DNA from: Novosphingobium sp. Chol11
Lineage (GTDB): Bacteria > Pseudomonadota > Alphaproteobacteria > Sphingomonadales > Sphingomonadaceae
Length of the DNA stretch: 64,000 nt
Direction of reading: 5' to 3'
NCBI RefSeq assembly: GCF_900218065.1
Contig: NZ_OBMU01000001.1
Location: 1,326,625-1,390,624 of the forward strand
The translations under genes were made by a program, and so were the position numbers. Below the pieces are notes generated by a model, which saw only the letters and a list, made by a program, of their open reading frames with translations, had not been told where the DNA came from and ran no database searches. This document shows positions 43,678 through 51,828 of this stretch, one piece after another. Within the stretch, counting starts at the first letter, position 1. The number at the start of each line of letters is the position of its first letter.

Positions 43678-44235
43678 GTGGAAGTTAACAAGGCTGTTAC
43701 AATCTTGCATGTTGGCAAGTTGGTGACGGCGCGGAGAGAATGCCTCTGCGTCGTCCATTCTCTGTCGCCGCGTGAGGCACTGGTGCGGACCAGTGTGCCA
43801 ATGACGGCGGGCGAGAGCGTCACCCTGGGCCTGCGCAACGGATTTTCCGTTCCGGCGGTCGTGGGCATGAATATAGGTGAACATATTTCGCTGCTGTTCG
43901 AAGAGCATATCGCCATTTCGACCATAATCGCGGAACAGAGGAACGGCCGTAGCGAACGCGAAGCTGTCCGGCTGAACATCTTCACCCCTGTCACGGTTGC
44001 TACGGGAACCGGCATGCAGGCATGCATGATGCAGGACATATCCCTGTTCGGCGTAAAGCTATTGGACGAGTCCGGCGAACTGCGCGAAAATATGCAGGTC
44101 CAATTGATCATCGAAGGTCTGGGCAAGCGGGACGCCACGGTGCGCTGGCGTGAGGACGCTTATGTCGGATTGAGTTTCGAAGTGGCGCTGGGATTCAAGT
44201 TGCTCGACGAGTGGACGGCGCAGATAACGACCTGA
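43678..44235 (+). CDS. tandem PilZ-domain protein (putative c-di-GMP receptor)
   Basis: A 185-residue cytoplasmic protein with a C-terminal PilZ domain. The c-di-GMP signature is complete: R94-x-x-x-R98 in REAVR followed by D120-I-S-L-F-G125. The first 85 residues look like a second, degenerate PilZ-like barrel (RRECLCVVHSLSPREALVR, then ALVRTSVPMTAGESVTLGL). It is probably a c-di-GMP effector for motility, adhesion or exopolysaccharide control, but no target gene is adjacent. It starts at GTG 43678 and is a single-gene unit upstream of the agmatine genes. Confidence 0.85.
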   Translation: MEVNKAVTILHVGKLVTARRECLCVVHSLSPREALVRTSVPMTAGESVTLGLRNGFSVPAVVGMNIGEHISLLFEEHIAISTIIAEQRNGRSEREAVRLNIFTPVTVATGTGMQACMMQDISLFGVKLLDESGELRENMQVQLIIEGLGKRDATVRWREDAYVGLSFEVALGFKLLDEWTAQITT

Positions 44236-44317
44236 TGGCGCGGCGAATTGGCGCTGTAACGCAAGCCGCAATGCTGTAGAGCGCGGCAAGCAACGCCGTA
44301 CCAGCAGGAGAAAGCCG

Positions 44318-45307
44318 ATGACATTCCAGATGCCTGCCGAATGGGCGCCGCATGAATGGACCTGGATCGGCTTTCCCACCTTTCCCGAAGAGTGGCCTGG
44401 CGCGTTCGACGCGGCACGCGAGCAGGTCGCCGCCTTTGCCAAGGCGCTCCGCGCGGAGGGGAAAGGTGAAGAGGTCCGGCTGGTCTGCGCCAATGATGGT
44501 GATGCGGAGATAGCGCGCTCGCTCGCTGGCCCGGACGTGACCATCGTCACGCAGAAGCTGGGTGACGTCTGGCTGCGGGATACCGCCCCGATCGCGGTCA
44601 TGCGTGGGCATGAACGCGCCTTGGTGGATTTCGGGTTCAATGGCTGGGGCGGTAAATATCAGATGCCGGGCGATGAGGATATCGGGGCGCGATTGGCCGC
44701 GACGACGGGATTGCCGACCTCCTCGCAACATTGGATTTTCGAAGGCGGCGCGATCGATACCGATGGCACCGGATTATTCGTCACGACCGAGCAATGCCTG
44801 CTCAATCCCAACCGCAATCCGGATCTTGATCGTGGCAAGATCGAAACGCTGCTGGCGGGGTCACTGGGCCTGTCCGAAATGCTGTGGCTGGGCGATGGTC
44901 TGCTCAACGACCATACGGACGGCCATGTGGATAATCTTGCGCGCTTTATTGCGCCAGGCCTGCTGGCGCTGCCGGAAGCAAGCACGGATGATGACCCCAA
45001 TGCGGCCATCTATGCGGACGCGCGCGCAAGGGCCAAGGCGTTCGGCCTGGAAGTGGCGTCAATCCCCTCCCCCGGCCGTGTACTGGTGGATGGCGAGGTG
45101 ATCCCTGCAAGCTACATGAACTTCTACATCGGCAACGCTGCGGTCATCGTGCCCATCTATGGCCAGCCCAATGACCAGGCGGCGCTCGATGCGCTCAAGC
45201 CCTTTTTCCCGGGGCGCGAGATAATAGGTCTCCGGAGCGATGCGATATTGTCGGGCGGCGGCAGTTTCCATTGTTGCAGCCAGCAAATGCCCTTGCCGGG
45301 ACAATAA
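44318..45307 (+). CDS. aguA: agmatine deiminase
   Basis: A 329-residue member of the PPAD/agmatine deiminase family that makes N-carbamoylputrescine from agmatine. MPAEWAPHEWTWIGFP opens it; the catalytic acids are in VWLRDTAPI and in the HTDGHVDNLARFI histidine block, and the catalytic cysteine is in SGGGSFHCCSQQMP near the C-terminus. With the amidase gene that follows, it forms a complete arginine-decarboxylase-dependent route to putrescine. The ATG at 44318 follows AGGAGAAAGCC, a good Shine-Dalgarno sequence. Confidence 0.93.
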   Translation: MTFQMPAEWAPHEWTWIGFPTFPEEWPGAFDAAREQVAAFAKALRAEGKGEEVRLVCANDGDAEIARSLAGPDVTIVTQKLGDVWLRDTAPIAVMRGHERALVDFGFNGWGGKYQMPGDEDIGARLAATTGLPTSSQHWIFEGGAIDTDGTGLFVTTEQCLLNPNRNPDLDRGKIETLLAGSLGLSEMLWLGDGLLNDHTDGHVDNLARFIAPGLLALPEASTDDDPNAAIYADARARAKAFGLEVASIPSPGRVLVDGEVIPASYMNFYIGNAAVIVPIYGQPNDQAALDALKPFFPGREIIGLRSDAILSGGGSFHCCSQQMPLPGQ

Positions 45308-45418
45308 AATCGAAGGGAGCTTCCTTGACCGGTGCGGAGGTTGCACTCCGCCAATCCTGCTCTATCTCCCAACCTCATACCGCCCGGTTGGGCATTCGCC
45401 TCTAGGACTTTCGAGGAT

Positions 45419-46267
45419 ATGACCAAAGTCACCGTTGCCGCGCTTCAGCTCGCCTTTTCAGACGATGTGGACGACAATGTCGCCATGGTGGCCGACCATG
45501 TGGTGAAGGCGGCGGCTCGAGGCGCCAAGATCGTCCTGCCGCCCGAACTGTTCGAAGGTCACTATTTCTGCAAGGTCGAGGACGAGGCTCTGTTCGCCAA
45601 CGCCAGGACGATCGACGAACATCCCGCCGTTTCCGAGATGCGCAAGGTGGCGAAGGCGGAGCGCGTCTACATTCCCACCAGTTTTTTCGAGAGGGATGGC
45701 CAGCATCATTACAATTCCCTCGCCATGATCGATGATGAGGGAGAGATCATGGGCCTGTATCGCAAGAGCCATATTCCGGATGGGCCGGGATATGAGGAAA
45801 AATATTATTTCCGTCCCGGCAATAGCGGGTTCAAGGTCTGGAAGACGCGTTACGGCACGATCGGCGTGGGCATCTGCTGGGACCAATGGTATCCGGAGGC
45901 AGCCCGGGTAATGGCACTGATGGGAGCGGAACTGCTCTTCTATCCTACCGCGATCGGATCGGAACCCTATGACGCGGATCTCGATACGAGCCGCATGTGG
46001 CGCCGCGCGATGATCGGCCATGCGGTGAGCAATTGCATGCCGGTGATCGCCGCCAACCGGATCGGCGAGGAAGACGGCCAGAAATTCTATGGTCACAGCT
46101 TCATCAGCGATGAATGGGGCGATTTCGTAGCAGAAGCTGACGCGCGGGATAATGGCGCGCTGGTGGCCACGCTTGATCTGGCGCAGGCGCGCAAGCATCG
46201 CGCGGGCATGGGCTTCTTCCGCGACCGGCGGCCGGAATTATACGGCCGGATCGCGCAGGATATCTAA
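45419..46267 (+). CDS. aguB: N-carbamoylputrescine amidase
   Basis: A 282-residue nitrilase-family amidase that hydrolyses N-carbamoylputrescine to putrescine, ammonia and CO2. The Glu-Lys-Cys triad is visible: E in VLPPELFEGHYFC, K in YRKSHIPDG and C in GVGICWDQWYPEAAR. It follows aguA by 111 bases on the same strand. ATG 45419 (MTKVTVAALQLAFSDD) is the family start; longer frame sequence upstream is unlikely. The ABM-domain gene is 18 bases downstream. Confidence 0.94.
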   Translation: MTKVTVAALQLAFSDDVDDNVAMVADHVVKAAARGAKIVLPPELFEGHYFCKVEDEALFANARTIDEHPAVSEMRKVAKAERVYIPTSFFERDGQHHYNSLAMIDDEGEIMGLYRKSHIPDGPGYEEKYYFRPGNSGFKVWKTRYGTIGVGICWDQWYPEAARVMALMGAELLFYPTAIGSEPYDADLDTSRMWRRAMIGHAVSNCMPVIAANRIGEEDGQKFYGHSFISDEWGDFVAEADARDNGALVATLDLAQARKHRAGMGFFRDRRPELYGRIAQDI

Positions 46268-46285
46268 GCTTGGGAGAATGATGCC

Positions 46286-46576
46286 ATGACGGTTGCGCGC
46301 CATTATCTGATGCATGCCAGAGAAGGATCGGAGGCAGCATTGGAGAGCGCCCTTCGCGCACTGGCAGCAGCGGTACGGCCGCTGCCCGGATGTGAGGGCG
46401 TCGAGATGCTTCGCGACCTTGGCAATGAGCGCCGCTTCGTCTTCATCGAGCGCTGGGCGGATGTCGATGCGCACAAGGCCGCTGGTCCGATGCTGGACAA
46501 GCGGCTGTTCGAACCGATGATGGCGGCGCTGGATGGGCCGCCGGAGGGAGCATATCTCGACTATCTGGTAGGCTGA
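46286..46576 (+). CDS. ABM-domain (antibiotic biosynthesis monooxygenase-like) protein
   Basis: A 96-residue single-domain protein with the dimeric ferredoxin-like ABM fold. The pattern YLMHAREGSEAALESALRALAAAV, followed by ERRFVFIERWADVDAHKAA, matches ABM proteins, some of which are quinol monooxygenases (YgiN-like). The histidines and aspartate are not enough to assign activity. It is next to the agmatine genes on the same strand and may be co-transcribed with aguB. Its role there is unknown. Confidence 0.8.
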   Translation: MTVARHYLMHAREGSEAALESALRALAAAVRPLPGCEGVEMLRDLGNERRFVFIERWADVDAHKAAGPMLDKRLFEPMMAALDGPPEGAYLDYLVG

Positions 46577-46587
46577 GGTCTGCGGCG

Positions 46588-47244
46588 TCAGGTTGAAAGT
46601 AACGCGATAGCCTTTTTGAAGACCGCTTCGAACATCTCGTTTGTCAGGCGGCCAGTCATGACGTTTCTCTTGGAACAATGATAGCTGTCGATGACTATCT
46701 TGCCGCTCGGCATGCGGTGTTCCGCCATGTGAGCAAAGCGCGCCTTGGGAAGTTTGCCGCCCAGCACCTTCACGACGGACTGATGGGCGACCTCACCCAG
46801 CGCGATGAATATCCGCGCATTGGGTAAGGCGTCGGCAGCCGACTTCAAGAATAGGCGGCAGTTGTGCGCTTCTTGCGGCAGGGGTTTGTTCTGCGGCGGA
46901 AGGCATTTTACGGCATTGAGGATGATGACGTCGCGCAGCGTCAGCTGATCGTCGGGCCGGGCCTCATAAGACCCCTCGGCAAGACCCGCCTTCAGCAATA
47001 TGTTGAAAAGAAGGTCACCCGCAAAATCGCCGGTAAATGCCCGCCCGGTTCTGTTGGCCCCCTGCTTGCCCGGCGCCAGTCCCACGACCGCGATGCGGCC
47101 AAGCGGATCGCCAAATGCGGGGACAGGCGCATTCCACCAGTCGGGATGCTCGGCCCGGCATTCCTGACGCAAGGCGGCCAAGCGGGGGCAGAGCGGACAA
47201 TCCAGCGGCGCTTCCGCATCGGCTATGGGGCTTTGCAGCGTCAT
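46588..47244 (-). CDS. uracil-DNA glycosylase, family 5 (UdgB-like)
   Basis: A 218-residue iron-sulfur uracil-DNA glycosylase of the family 4/5 group that removes uracil from DNA. The N-terminal cysteines C16 and C19 (DCPLCPRL) begin the 4Fe-4S ligand set; the uracil pocket motif VVGLAPGKQGANRTGRAFTGD lies in the next segment. The C-terminal motif reads DSYHCSKRNVMTGRLT, with Cys where family members have Pro (H-P-S). It ends 11 bases from the convergent ABM gene. The start is ATG 47244, divergent from folK. Confidence 0.9.
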   Translation of the reverse strand: MTLQSPIADAEAPLDCPLCPRLAALRQECRAEHPDWWNAPVPAFGDPLGRIAVVGLAPGKQGANRTGRAFTGDFAGDLLFNILLKAGLAEGSYEARPDDQLTLRDVIILNAVKCLPPQNKPLPQEAHNCRLFLKSAADALPNARIFIALGEVAHQSVVKVLGGKLPKARFAHMAEHRMPSGKIVIDSYHCSKRNVMTGRLTNEMFEAVFKKAIALLST

Positions 47245-47267
47245 GTGCAGCGGTTAGGCGCAGTCAC

Positions 47268-47780
47268 ATGGTCAAGACAAGCACTCTTCATCGCTATGCG
47301 CTTGCGCTCGGTTCGAACCGGCCATTGTCGGCAAAGCGGACGCCAAGAGCCATCGTGCAGGAGGCCGCCAGCAGATTGGGCGAGATCGGCCGGATTGTGG
47401 CGACGGGACCGATATTGACGACCGAGCCGATCGGCCCCTCCCTGCGGGAATATGCGAACAGCGCGCTGCTGATCGAAAGCAGGCTGACCCCGCCAGACAT
47501 GTTGCGGGCACTCAAGGCGATCGAAGCTGACCTGGGCAGGCGGAGGCACCGCCGCTGGGGCGCCCGCACCATCGATATCGACATCATCCTCTGGTCAGGG
47601 GGACGCTGGTCGATCAGGTGGCTTCACATTCCGCACCGGGCTTTCCGCACGCGCGATTTCGTATTGTCGCCGCTCATGACCATCGCGCCGCAGTGGTCCG
47701 ATCCGCTTTCGGGCCTTTCCATCCGGCATCTTCATGCACGCTTGCGAAAAGCTGCGCCTTTGCCGCGTCCTAGAGGTTGA
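47268..47780 (+). CDS. folK: 2-amino-4-hydroxy-6-hydroxymethyldihydropteridine diphosphokinase
   Basis: A 170-residue HPPK that transfers pyrophosphate from ATP to the folate precursor. YALALGSNRP at the start, TTEPIGPSLREYANSALLI and the catalytic block RRHRRWGARTIDIDIIL (the R-W-G-x-R-x-x-D-x-D motif) are present; the C-terminal LHIPHRAFRTRDFVLSPL is also typical. It is divergent from the uracil-DNA glycosylase and starts at ATG 47268; there is no other fol gene next to it. Confidence 0.94.
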   Translation: MVKTSTLHRYALALGSNRPLSAKRTPRAIVQEAASRLGEIGRIVATGPILTTEPIGPSLREYANSALLIESRLTPPDMLRALKAIEADLGRRRHRRWGARTIDIDIILWSGGRWSIRWLHIPHRAFRTRDFVLSPLMTIAPQWSDPLSGLSIRHLHARLRKAAPLPRPRG

Positions 47781-47824
47781 CCAGCCGCATCACCGCCTCT
47801 AGTGCGTGCGGACCTCGTGACGGA

Positions 47825-47900
47825 GGGCCCTTAGCTCAGTCGGTAGAGCAACTGACTTTTAATCAGTAGGTCGCTGGTTCGAATCCAGCAGGGCTCACCA
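47825..47900 (+). tRNA. tRNA-Lys(TTT)
   Basis: A 76-base gene: acceptor GGGCCCT/AGGGCTC (one G-T pair), D-arm AGCTCAGTCGGTAGAGC, anticodon loop CTTTTAA with anticodon TTT, T-arm CTGGTTCGAATCCAG and an encoded CCA. Confidence 0.96.
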
Positions 47901-47966
47901 CCTTCCACCGGCAGCTGAATGCTGCATGGGTCGGTGGAAAGCAGTGAACCGCGCATATCCGCAGTT

Positions 47967-48632
47967 TCAGACGCCTGTGATGCGTATGCCCGAACCCGGC
48001 ACCTTATATTTGCGATTGAGTGCGATGAGGACGGAGGTAAGCCCCTCCGCGACCACCGAATTGCAAAGCGGGCCAGCGTTCCAGGCGCGCAGGCCGATTT
48101 CCTGCGCCAATGCCACCACCTGATCGGCAGCGTCCGTGTCGTCGGCGCAAACCAGTACGTCGCATTCGACATCTTCGTCCAGCTTGGTCAGGTGATGAGC
48201 ACTGATATTCTGGAAGGCAGATACGACGCGAACGCCCTCGCCCAGCATCTTCTGCACCGCTTCCACAGCGGATCCACCATTGGGAAGCTGGACCCGGCTG
48301 ACCTTTGGCGGCACGAGTGGCACGGTCACGTCGATCAGGATCTTGCCTTCAAGCGCGCCAGCGACTTCTTGCACGGTGGACTGCTGCGCGGCGTAGGGTA
48401 CGGCGAGGACGATGATCTCACCCTGTGCAGCGGCTTCAGCATTCGCCGCCCCGGTTACGTTGTTGCCCCCGAGCAGCTCATTCATTTGCGCGGCGGCTTC
48501 CCTGGCACGTTCGGCTGTACGGCTGCCGATAACCACCTTATGACCCTTGTGCGCCCAGCGGAGCGCGAGCCCGCCACCTTCCTTGCCGGTTCCGCCGAGG
48601 ACGGCGATGGTCGCCAGTTGCTCATTCTGCAT
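47967..48632 (-). CDS. NADPH-dependent F420 reductase-like oxidoreductase
   Basis: A 221-residue Rossmann-fold protein of the NPDR (NADPH:F420 oxidoreductase) family. The dinucleotide site is IAVLGGTGKEGGGLALRWA at the start, with VVIGSRTAERAREAA as the NADP 2'-phosphate loop. VVSAFQNISAHHLTKLD and the C-terminal GLTSVLIALNRKYKVPGSGIRITGV fit. Whether it uses F420 cannot be told from one gene: sphingomonads are not usual F420 makers, and no F420 biosynthesis gene is here. A related NADPH-dependent oxidoreductase activity is possible. It lies downstream of a TetR regulator. Confidence 0.8.
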   Translation of the reverse strand: MQNEQLATIAVLGGTGKEGGGLALRWAHKGHKVVIGSRTAERAREAAAQMNELLGGNNVTGAANAEAAAQGEIIVLAVPYAAQQSTVQEVAGALEGKILIDVTVPLVPPKVSRVQLPNGGSAVEAVQKMLGEGVRVVSAFQNISAHHLTKLDEDVECDVLVCADDTDAADQVVALAQEIGLRAWNAGPLCNSVVAEGLTSVLIALNRKYKVPGSGIRITGV

Positions 48633-48790
48633 CAGCTATACTCTCCTGTTCATGACGATGCGGGGATGCATCTTGTGATCTTCGCCGGCGCTCGCCTGCG
48701 GTCCGTTTGGAGTTGCCGTAGCGTGGAGAAGGTGCAGAGAAAAGCCTGGTTAGGGCTAGGCGCGCTGCGAACGGCAGGTCGGTCAAGCGC

Positions 48791-49504
48791 TTACGCCGCC
48801 ATAGCCTTGTCCGCATGAGGCACGGGTATGGCCTGAGCGCCGCGCTCGGCAATCGCCTTGAGCAACGTCTCCACTTCCTTTCGCGCATTGCCTTTCAGGG
48901 CACCGGCGACACAGCCCAGATAGCTGCTGACGAGCCGGGCCGTCACCTGATCATCGGCGATGCGGGCTTGGGCCCATTCGTTGATCGTCGCGAACTCGAA
49001 CCGCACCAGATCATCGACCAGCTGATCGACATCGACCCATGGCTGGAGCTGCTTTTTCGCCGCGAGAAGCTCGATCCACCGACGATTATGGTGGACGGCA
49101 GGCGCATGGATGGCGCTCCATATGTCCGGATCGACGTCGGAGCTGAAATAGAGCGACATGACGGCCTTGACGTAATTCCGCAGTTTCCGGTTACGCTGAA
49201 GGATGGAGATCATGCGCTCGATATTATGTTCCATCGTGCCGGGCGGGTTGATGTAGGAGAGCTTGCTGACATATTCGTCGAAATATTCCTGGATTGCCGC
49301 CGCGATCATCCGTTCACGGGTCTGAAAAGCATTGTAGAGGGTCCGTTTGGCGACCCCGGCGCGGTGGCCGATCTCATTCATGCTGAAGGCCGTGATGCCC
49401 TGCTCAGCGATCAGCTTTCGCGTCTCCGCCAAGATCCGCTTGCGTCGTTCGATGATGGCTGGGCTCGAATAAATTTGTGGCCGGTCGCCTACATCATTCA
49501 ACAT
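48791..49504 (-). CDS. TetR family transcriptional regulator
   Basis: A 237-residue TetR-family repressor. The N-terminal helix-turn-helix is IIERRKRILAETRKLIAEQG, then FSMNEIGHRAGVAKRTLYNAFQTRERMI. The C-terminal ligand-binding region (about 70-220) matches no specific family that I recognise. ATG 49504 has a perfect Shine-Dalgarno sequence (AAGGAGAG); upstream in-frame sequence is non-coding-like. It sits between the hydrolase and the F420-reductase-like gene, all on the minus strand, so it may control them. Confidence 0.9.
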   Translation of the reverse strand: MLNDVGDRPQIYSSPAIIERRKRILAETRKLIAEQGITAFSMNEIGHRAGVAKRTLYNAFQTRERMIAAAIQEYFDEYVSKLSYINPPGTMEHNIERMISILQRNRKLRNYVKAVMSLYFSSDVDPDIWSAIHAPAVHHNRRWIELLAAKKQLQPWVDVDQLVDDLVRFEFATINEWAQARIADDQVTARLVSSYLGCVAGALKGNARKEVETLLKAIAERGAQAIPVPHADKAMAA

Positions 49505-49607
49505 CGGCTCTCCTTGCCGCTCAACAGCTTGTCGGTTCTGCACCTTAGCCGCAATGCATGCGAGTGCAAATTTCAAACTGGGGCTAAAGTTGATTTTGAG
49601 ATTTGTA

Positions 49608-50807
49608 TCAGCCGAAACGAGTGACGATCGCCCCCCGCACTGCGTCACGCAACTGTCGGCGGATCGGATAGACGTTGGAAGGCAAATGCTGCGTCATGAG
49701 CAATCCGATGATCTTCTCGCGCGGATCGATGAAGAAGAAGGTCGAGAACACCCCGCCCCAGAAATATTCTCCGGTTCTTAGATCAGTGGCGAAGCCAAGC
49801 CCGAAACCTATTCCGGCGTAGTCCGCCTCGCTGAACATGGAAGAAGAGTGTTGAGCAAGATCGCCTGCGCCCGGGAGATGATTGGCATGCATGGCAGCGA
49901 CCGTCTCAGCCTTTAGCAAGCGGACTCCGTCCAATTCACCACCGCGCAAAAGCATGCGTGCAAACCGGTGATAATCATGCGCGGTCGAGATCAGACCTCC
50001 GCCGCCGGATCGGAACCTCAGATTTCGCCGCCATCCGCTTCGAGCGCCTCTATCATAGAGCGATAACCGCTCATCTGGTCCCAACTGCCAGGCGTCGGTC
50101 ATCCGATCCACCTTGTCTTCGGGCAACTCGAAGAATGTGTCGCTCATCCCTAGCGGCTGGAAGATGTGTCGATCGAAGAAACTGGCGAGGTCGAGACTGC
50201 TCAACCTTTCGACGATCACGCCCAAGACGTCCGTTGCCACCGAATAATTCCAGCGTTCACCCGGAGAAAATTCCAGTGGCAGCTGCGAGAGGGCGGCGAC
50301 GAAGTCTGCGGAACTGCGCTTCTGCTGAAATTCGTCCAGGCTAAGCCGGCGATATTCCGCATCGATCGCCGTCTGCCGTTGGAGGCCATAGGTAAGCCCC
50401 GAGGTATGACGCAGCAGATCGATCATGCGCATCGGCTGCTTCAGCGCCTCCCGACCCAAGCCGACGGAGAGATTTTCAAATTCGGGGAGGATGTTCGTTA
50501 CCGGATCGTCGAGCGCGACCAATCCCTGCTCCACCAACATCATGAAGGCGACCGAAGTGATGGGCTTCGTCATCGATGCGATGCGGAACAGCGAGTCGGG
50601 CTGGAGGGGTTCTCCACCGGCGCGCGCGATGCCGCTGATATGGGACAGCAAAACCCGTTCTTCACGCGACACAAGCAGGCGCAAGTGGGGCAGCTTGCCC
50701 GCGGTCACATATTGAAGGTGCAGCGAGTTGGCGAGCTGTTCCAATCGGCCGGGGTCCATGCCCGCCGCTTTTGCTGCCGCCGCGTCAATCTGCGTCGTCG
50801 CCTGCAT
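49608..50807 (-). CDS. serine beta-lactamase-fold hydrolase (class C/EstB-like)
   Basis: A 399-residue serine hydrolase of the beta-lactamase/D-Ala-D-Ala peptidase-like fold, probably an esterase. The catalytic S78-x-x-K81 is in IASMTKPITS. The second motif is a Tyr in WNYSVATDVLG instead of the Y-x-N of class C beta-lactamases, and RHTSGLTYG precedes it; the N replacement points to an esterase. No signal peptide is seen, so it is cytoplasmic or non-classical. ATG 50807 follows GGAGGCGG. It is upstream of the TetR gene on the same strand. Confidence 0.88.
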   Translation of the reverse strand: MQATTQIDAAAAKAAGMDPGRLEQLANSLHLQYVTAGKLPHLRLLVSREERVLLSHISGIARAGGEPLQPDSLFRIASMTKPITSVAFMMLVEQGLVALDDPVTNILPEFENLSVGLGREALKQPMRMIDLLRHTSGLTYGLQRQTAIDAEYRRLSLDEFQQKRSSADFVAALSQLPLEFSPGERWNYSVATDVLGVIVERLSSLDLASFFDRHIFQPLGMSDTFFELPEDKVDRMTDAWQLGPDERLSLYDRGARSGWRRNLRFRSGGGGLISTAHDYHRFARMLLRGGELDGVRLLKAETVAAMHANHLPGAGDLAQHSSSMFSEADYAGIGFGLGFATDLRTGEYFWGGVFSTFFFIDPREKIIGLLMTQHLPSNVYPIRRQLRDAVRGAIVTRFG

Positions 50808-50882
50808 TCCGCCTCCAATATCCTGCCCCCTCCTGCCGCTAAAGCAGCTACAGGCCCAGGACAATGGCGGGAACCCTGTTCG

Positions 50883-51755
50883 TCAGGGATGGATGGCGAA
50901 GTCGAAAATCCGCGCAGAGCCTGTGCCGTTGCCCCACATGCCAGGGCCAGCACCCGCGCTGACCGAATAGATGAAGCCATATTCTCCCGAGGGAAGATCG
51001 GCCGACGGCGTTACCTTGAACACGCCCGGCGTCACTTGTTCATAGTCGAACGGGATGCGGTCCTTGTCCATCACCCCTGCCTTTGCTCCGGCCAGGTTCA
51101 TGCTGCCGACGCGTGTTTCGCGCCGATCCTTCTTCACATCGAAGCGGATGAGGCTGAATTCATTGGGAGAGGTGATGGCGCTGGCAGGGCCCGATAGCCA
51201 GAGCGACGCGCCACCGGCCTGAGACAGACCGCGGGTCGCCTCATCGAAATAGAAATAGAAGGTCGGCCGCGCTCGGCCCGTGCGGACCCGCGCCGTGATG
51301 TTCGGAATGACTGCCTTGATGCTGAGAGAAGCGATACCGCCGGTGAAGGCATAGCCCAATATGCCGCCGGTCTTGCTCTGGTTCGAGGTGGTCGGATCAA
51401 TCCGCACCATGCGGGCATCATTCGCCAGGTAAACGCCGGACGGATGCGGCACCAAGGGATTGGGTGAGTCCGCCGAGAATGCCGCCTTGGAAGATACCGC
51501 GCCTTGCGAGCCCGCATCGATCATCGCCGCGATCACCGGACCGGACACGCCACGCTTTTTCAATGTGATCAGATCGTCGGTAGATAAAGCGTAATGGGCG
51601 GCCGATGCCTTGATCTTCGCAATCACGGCATCATCACCCAACCCCGCCTGGACAAGGGACACGACCATGTCGTTGGTCAATGTCTCCGCCTCAACGGCCG
51701 ACGGCGCGCCAGCGGCGAGCAGCACCAATCCCGCGAGGAAGCCGCCAGTCTTCAT
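50883..51755 (-). CDS. secreted protein of unknown function
   Basis: A 290-residue exported protein with signal peptide MKTGGFLAGLVLLAAGAPSAVEA (cleavage about residue 23). A short helical region follows, with LTNDMVVSLVQAGLGDDAVIAKIKAS. From residue 100 on, beta-rich segments run through ATRVRTG-like RTGRARPTFYFYFDEATRGL and EYGFIYSVSAGAGPGM. I do not recognise the family with certainty; similar N-terminal helix plus beta-sandwich proteins occur in other bacteria. It is upstream of the hydrolase on the same strand with a 75-base gap. Confidence 0.75.
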   Translation of the reverse strand: MKTGGFLAGLVLLAAGAPSAVEAETLTNDMVVSLVQAGLGDDAVIAKIKASAAHYALSTDDLITLKKRGVSGPVIAAMIDAGSQGAVSSKAAFSADSPNPLVPHPSGVYLANDARMVRIDPTTSNQSKTGGILGYAFTGGIASLSIKAVIPNITARVRTGRARPTFYFYFDEATRGLSQAGGASLWLSGPASAITSPNEFSLIRFDVKKDRRETRVGSMNLAGAKAGVMDKDRIPFDYEQVTPGVFKVTPSADLPSGEYGFIYSVSAGAGPGMWGNGTGSARIFDFAIHP

Positions 51756-51828
51756 ATGTCACCCCCTGTGGAGGGAAAGCGCCCCCGCTTTCACCTACCG
51801 GCAAGAGGTTTAGACAGCGGGCATCGCT

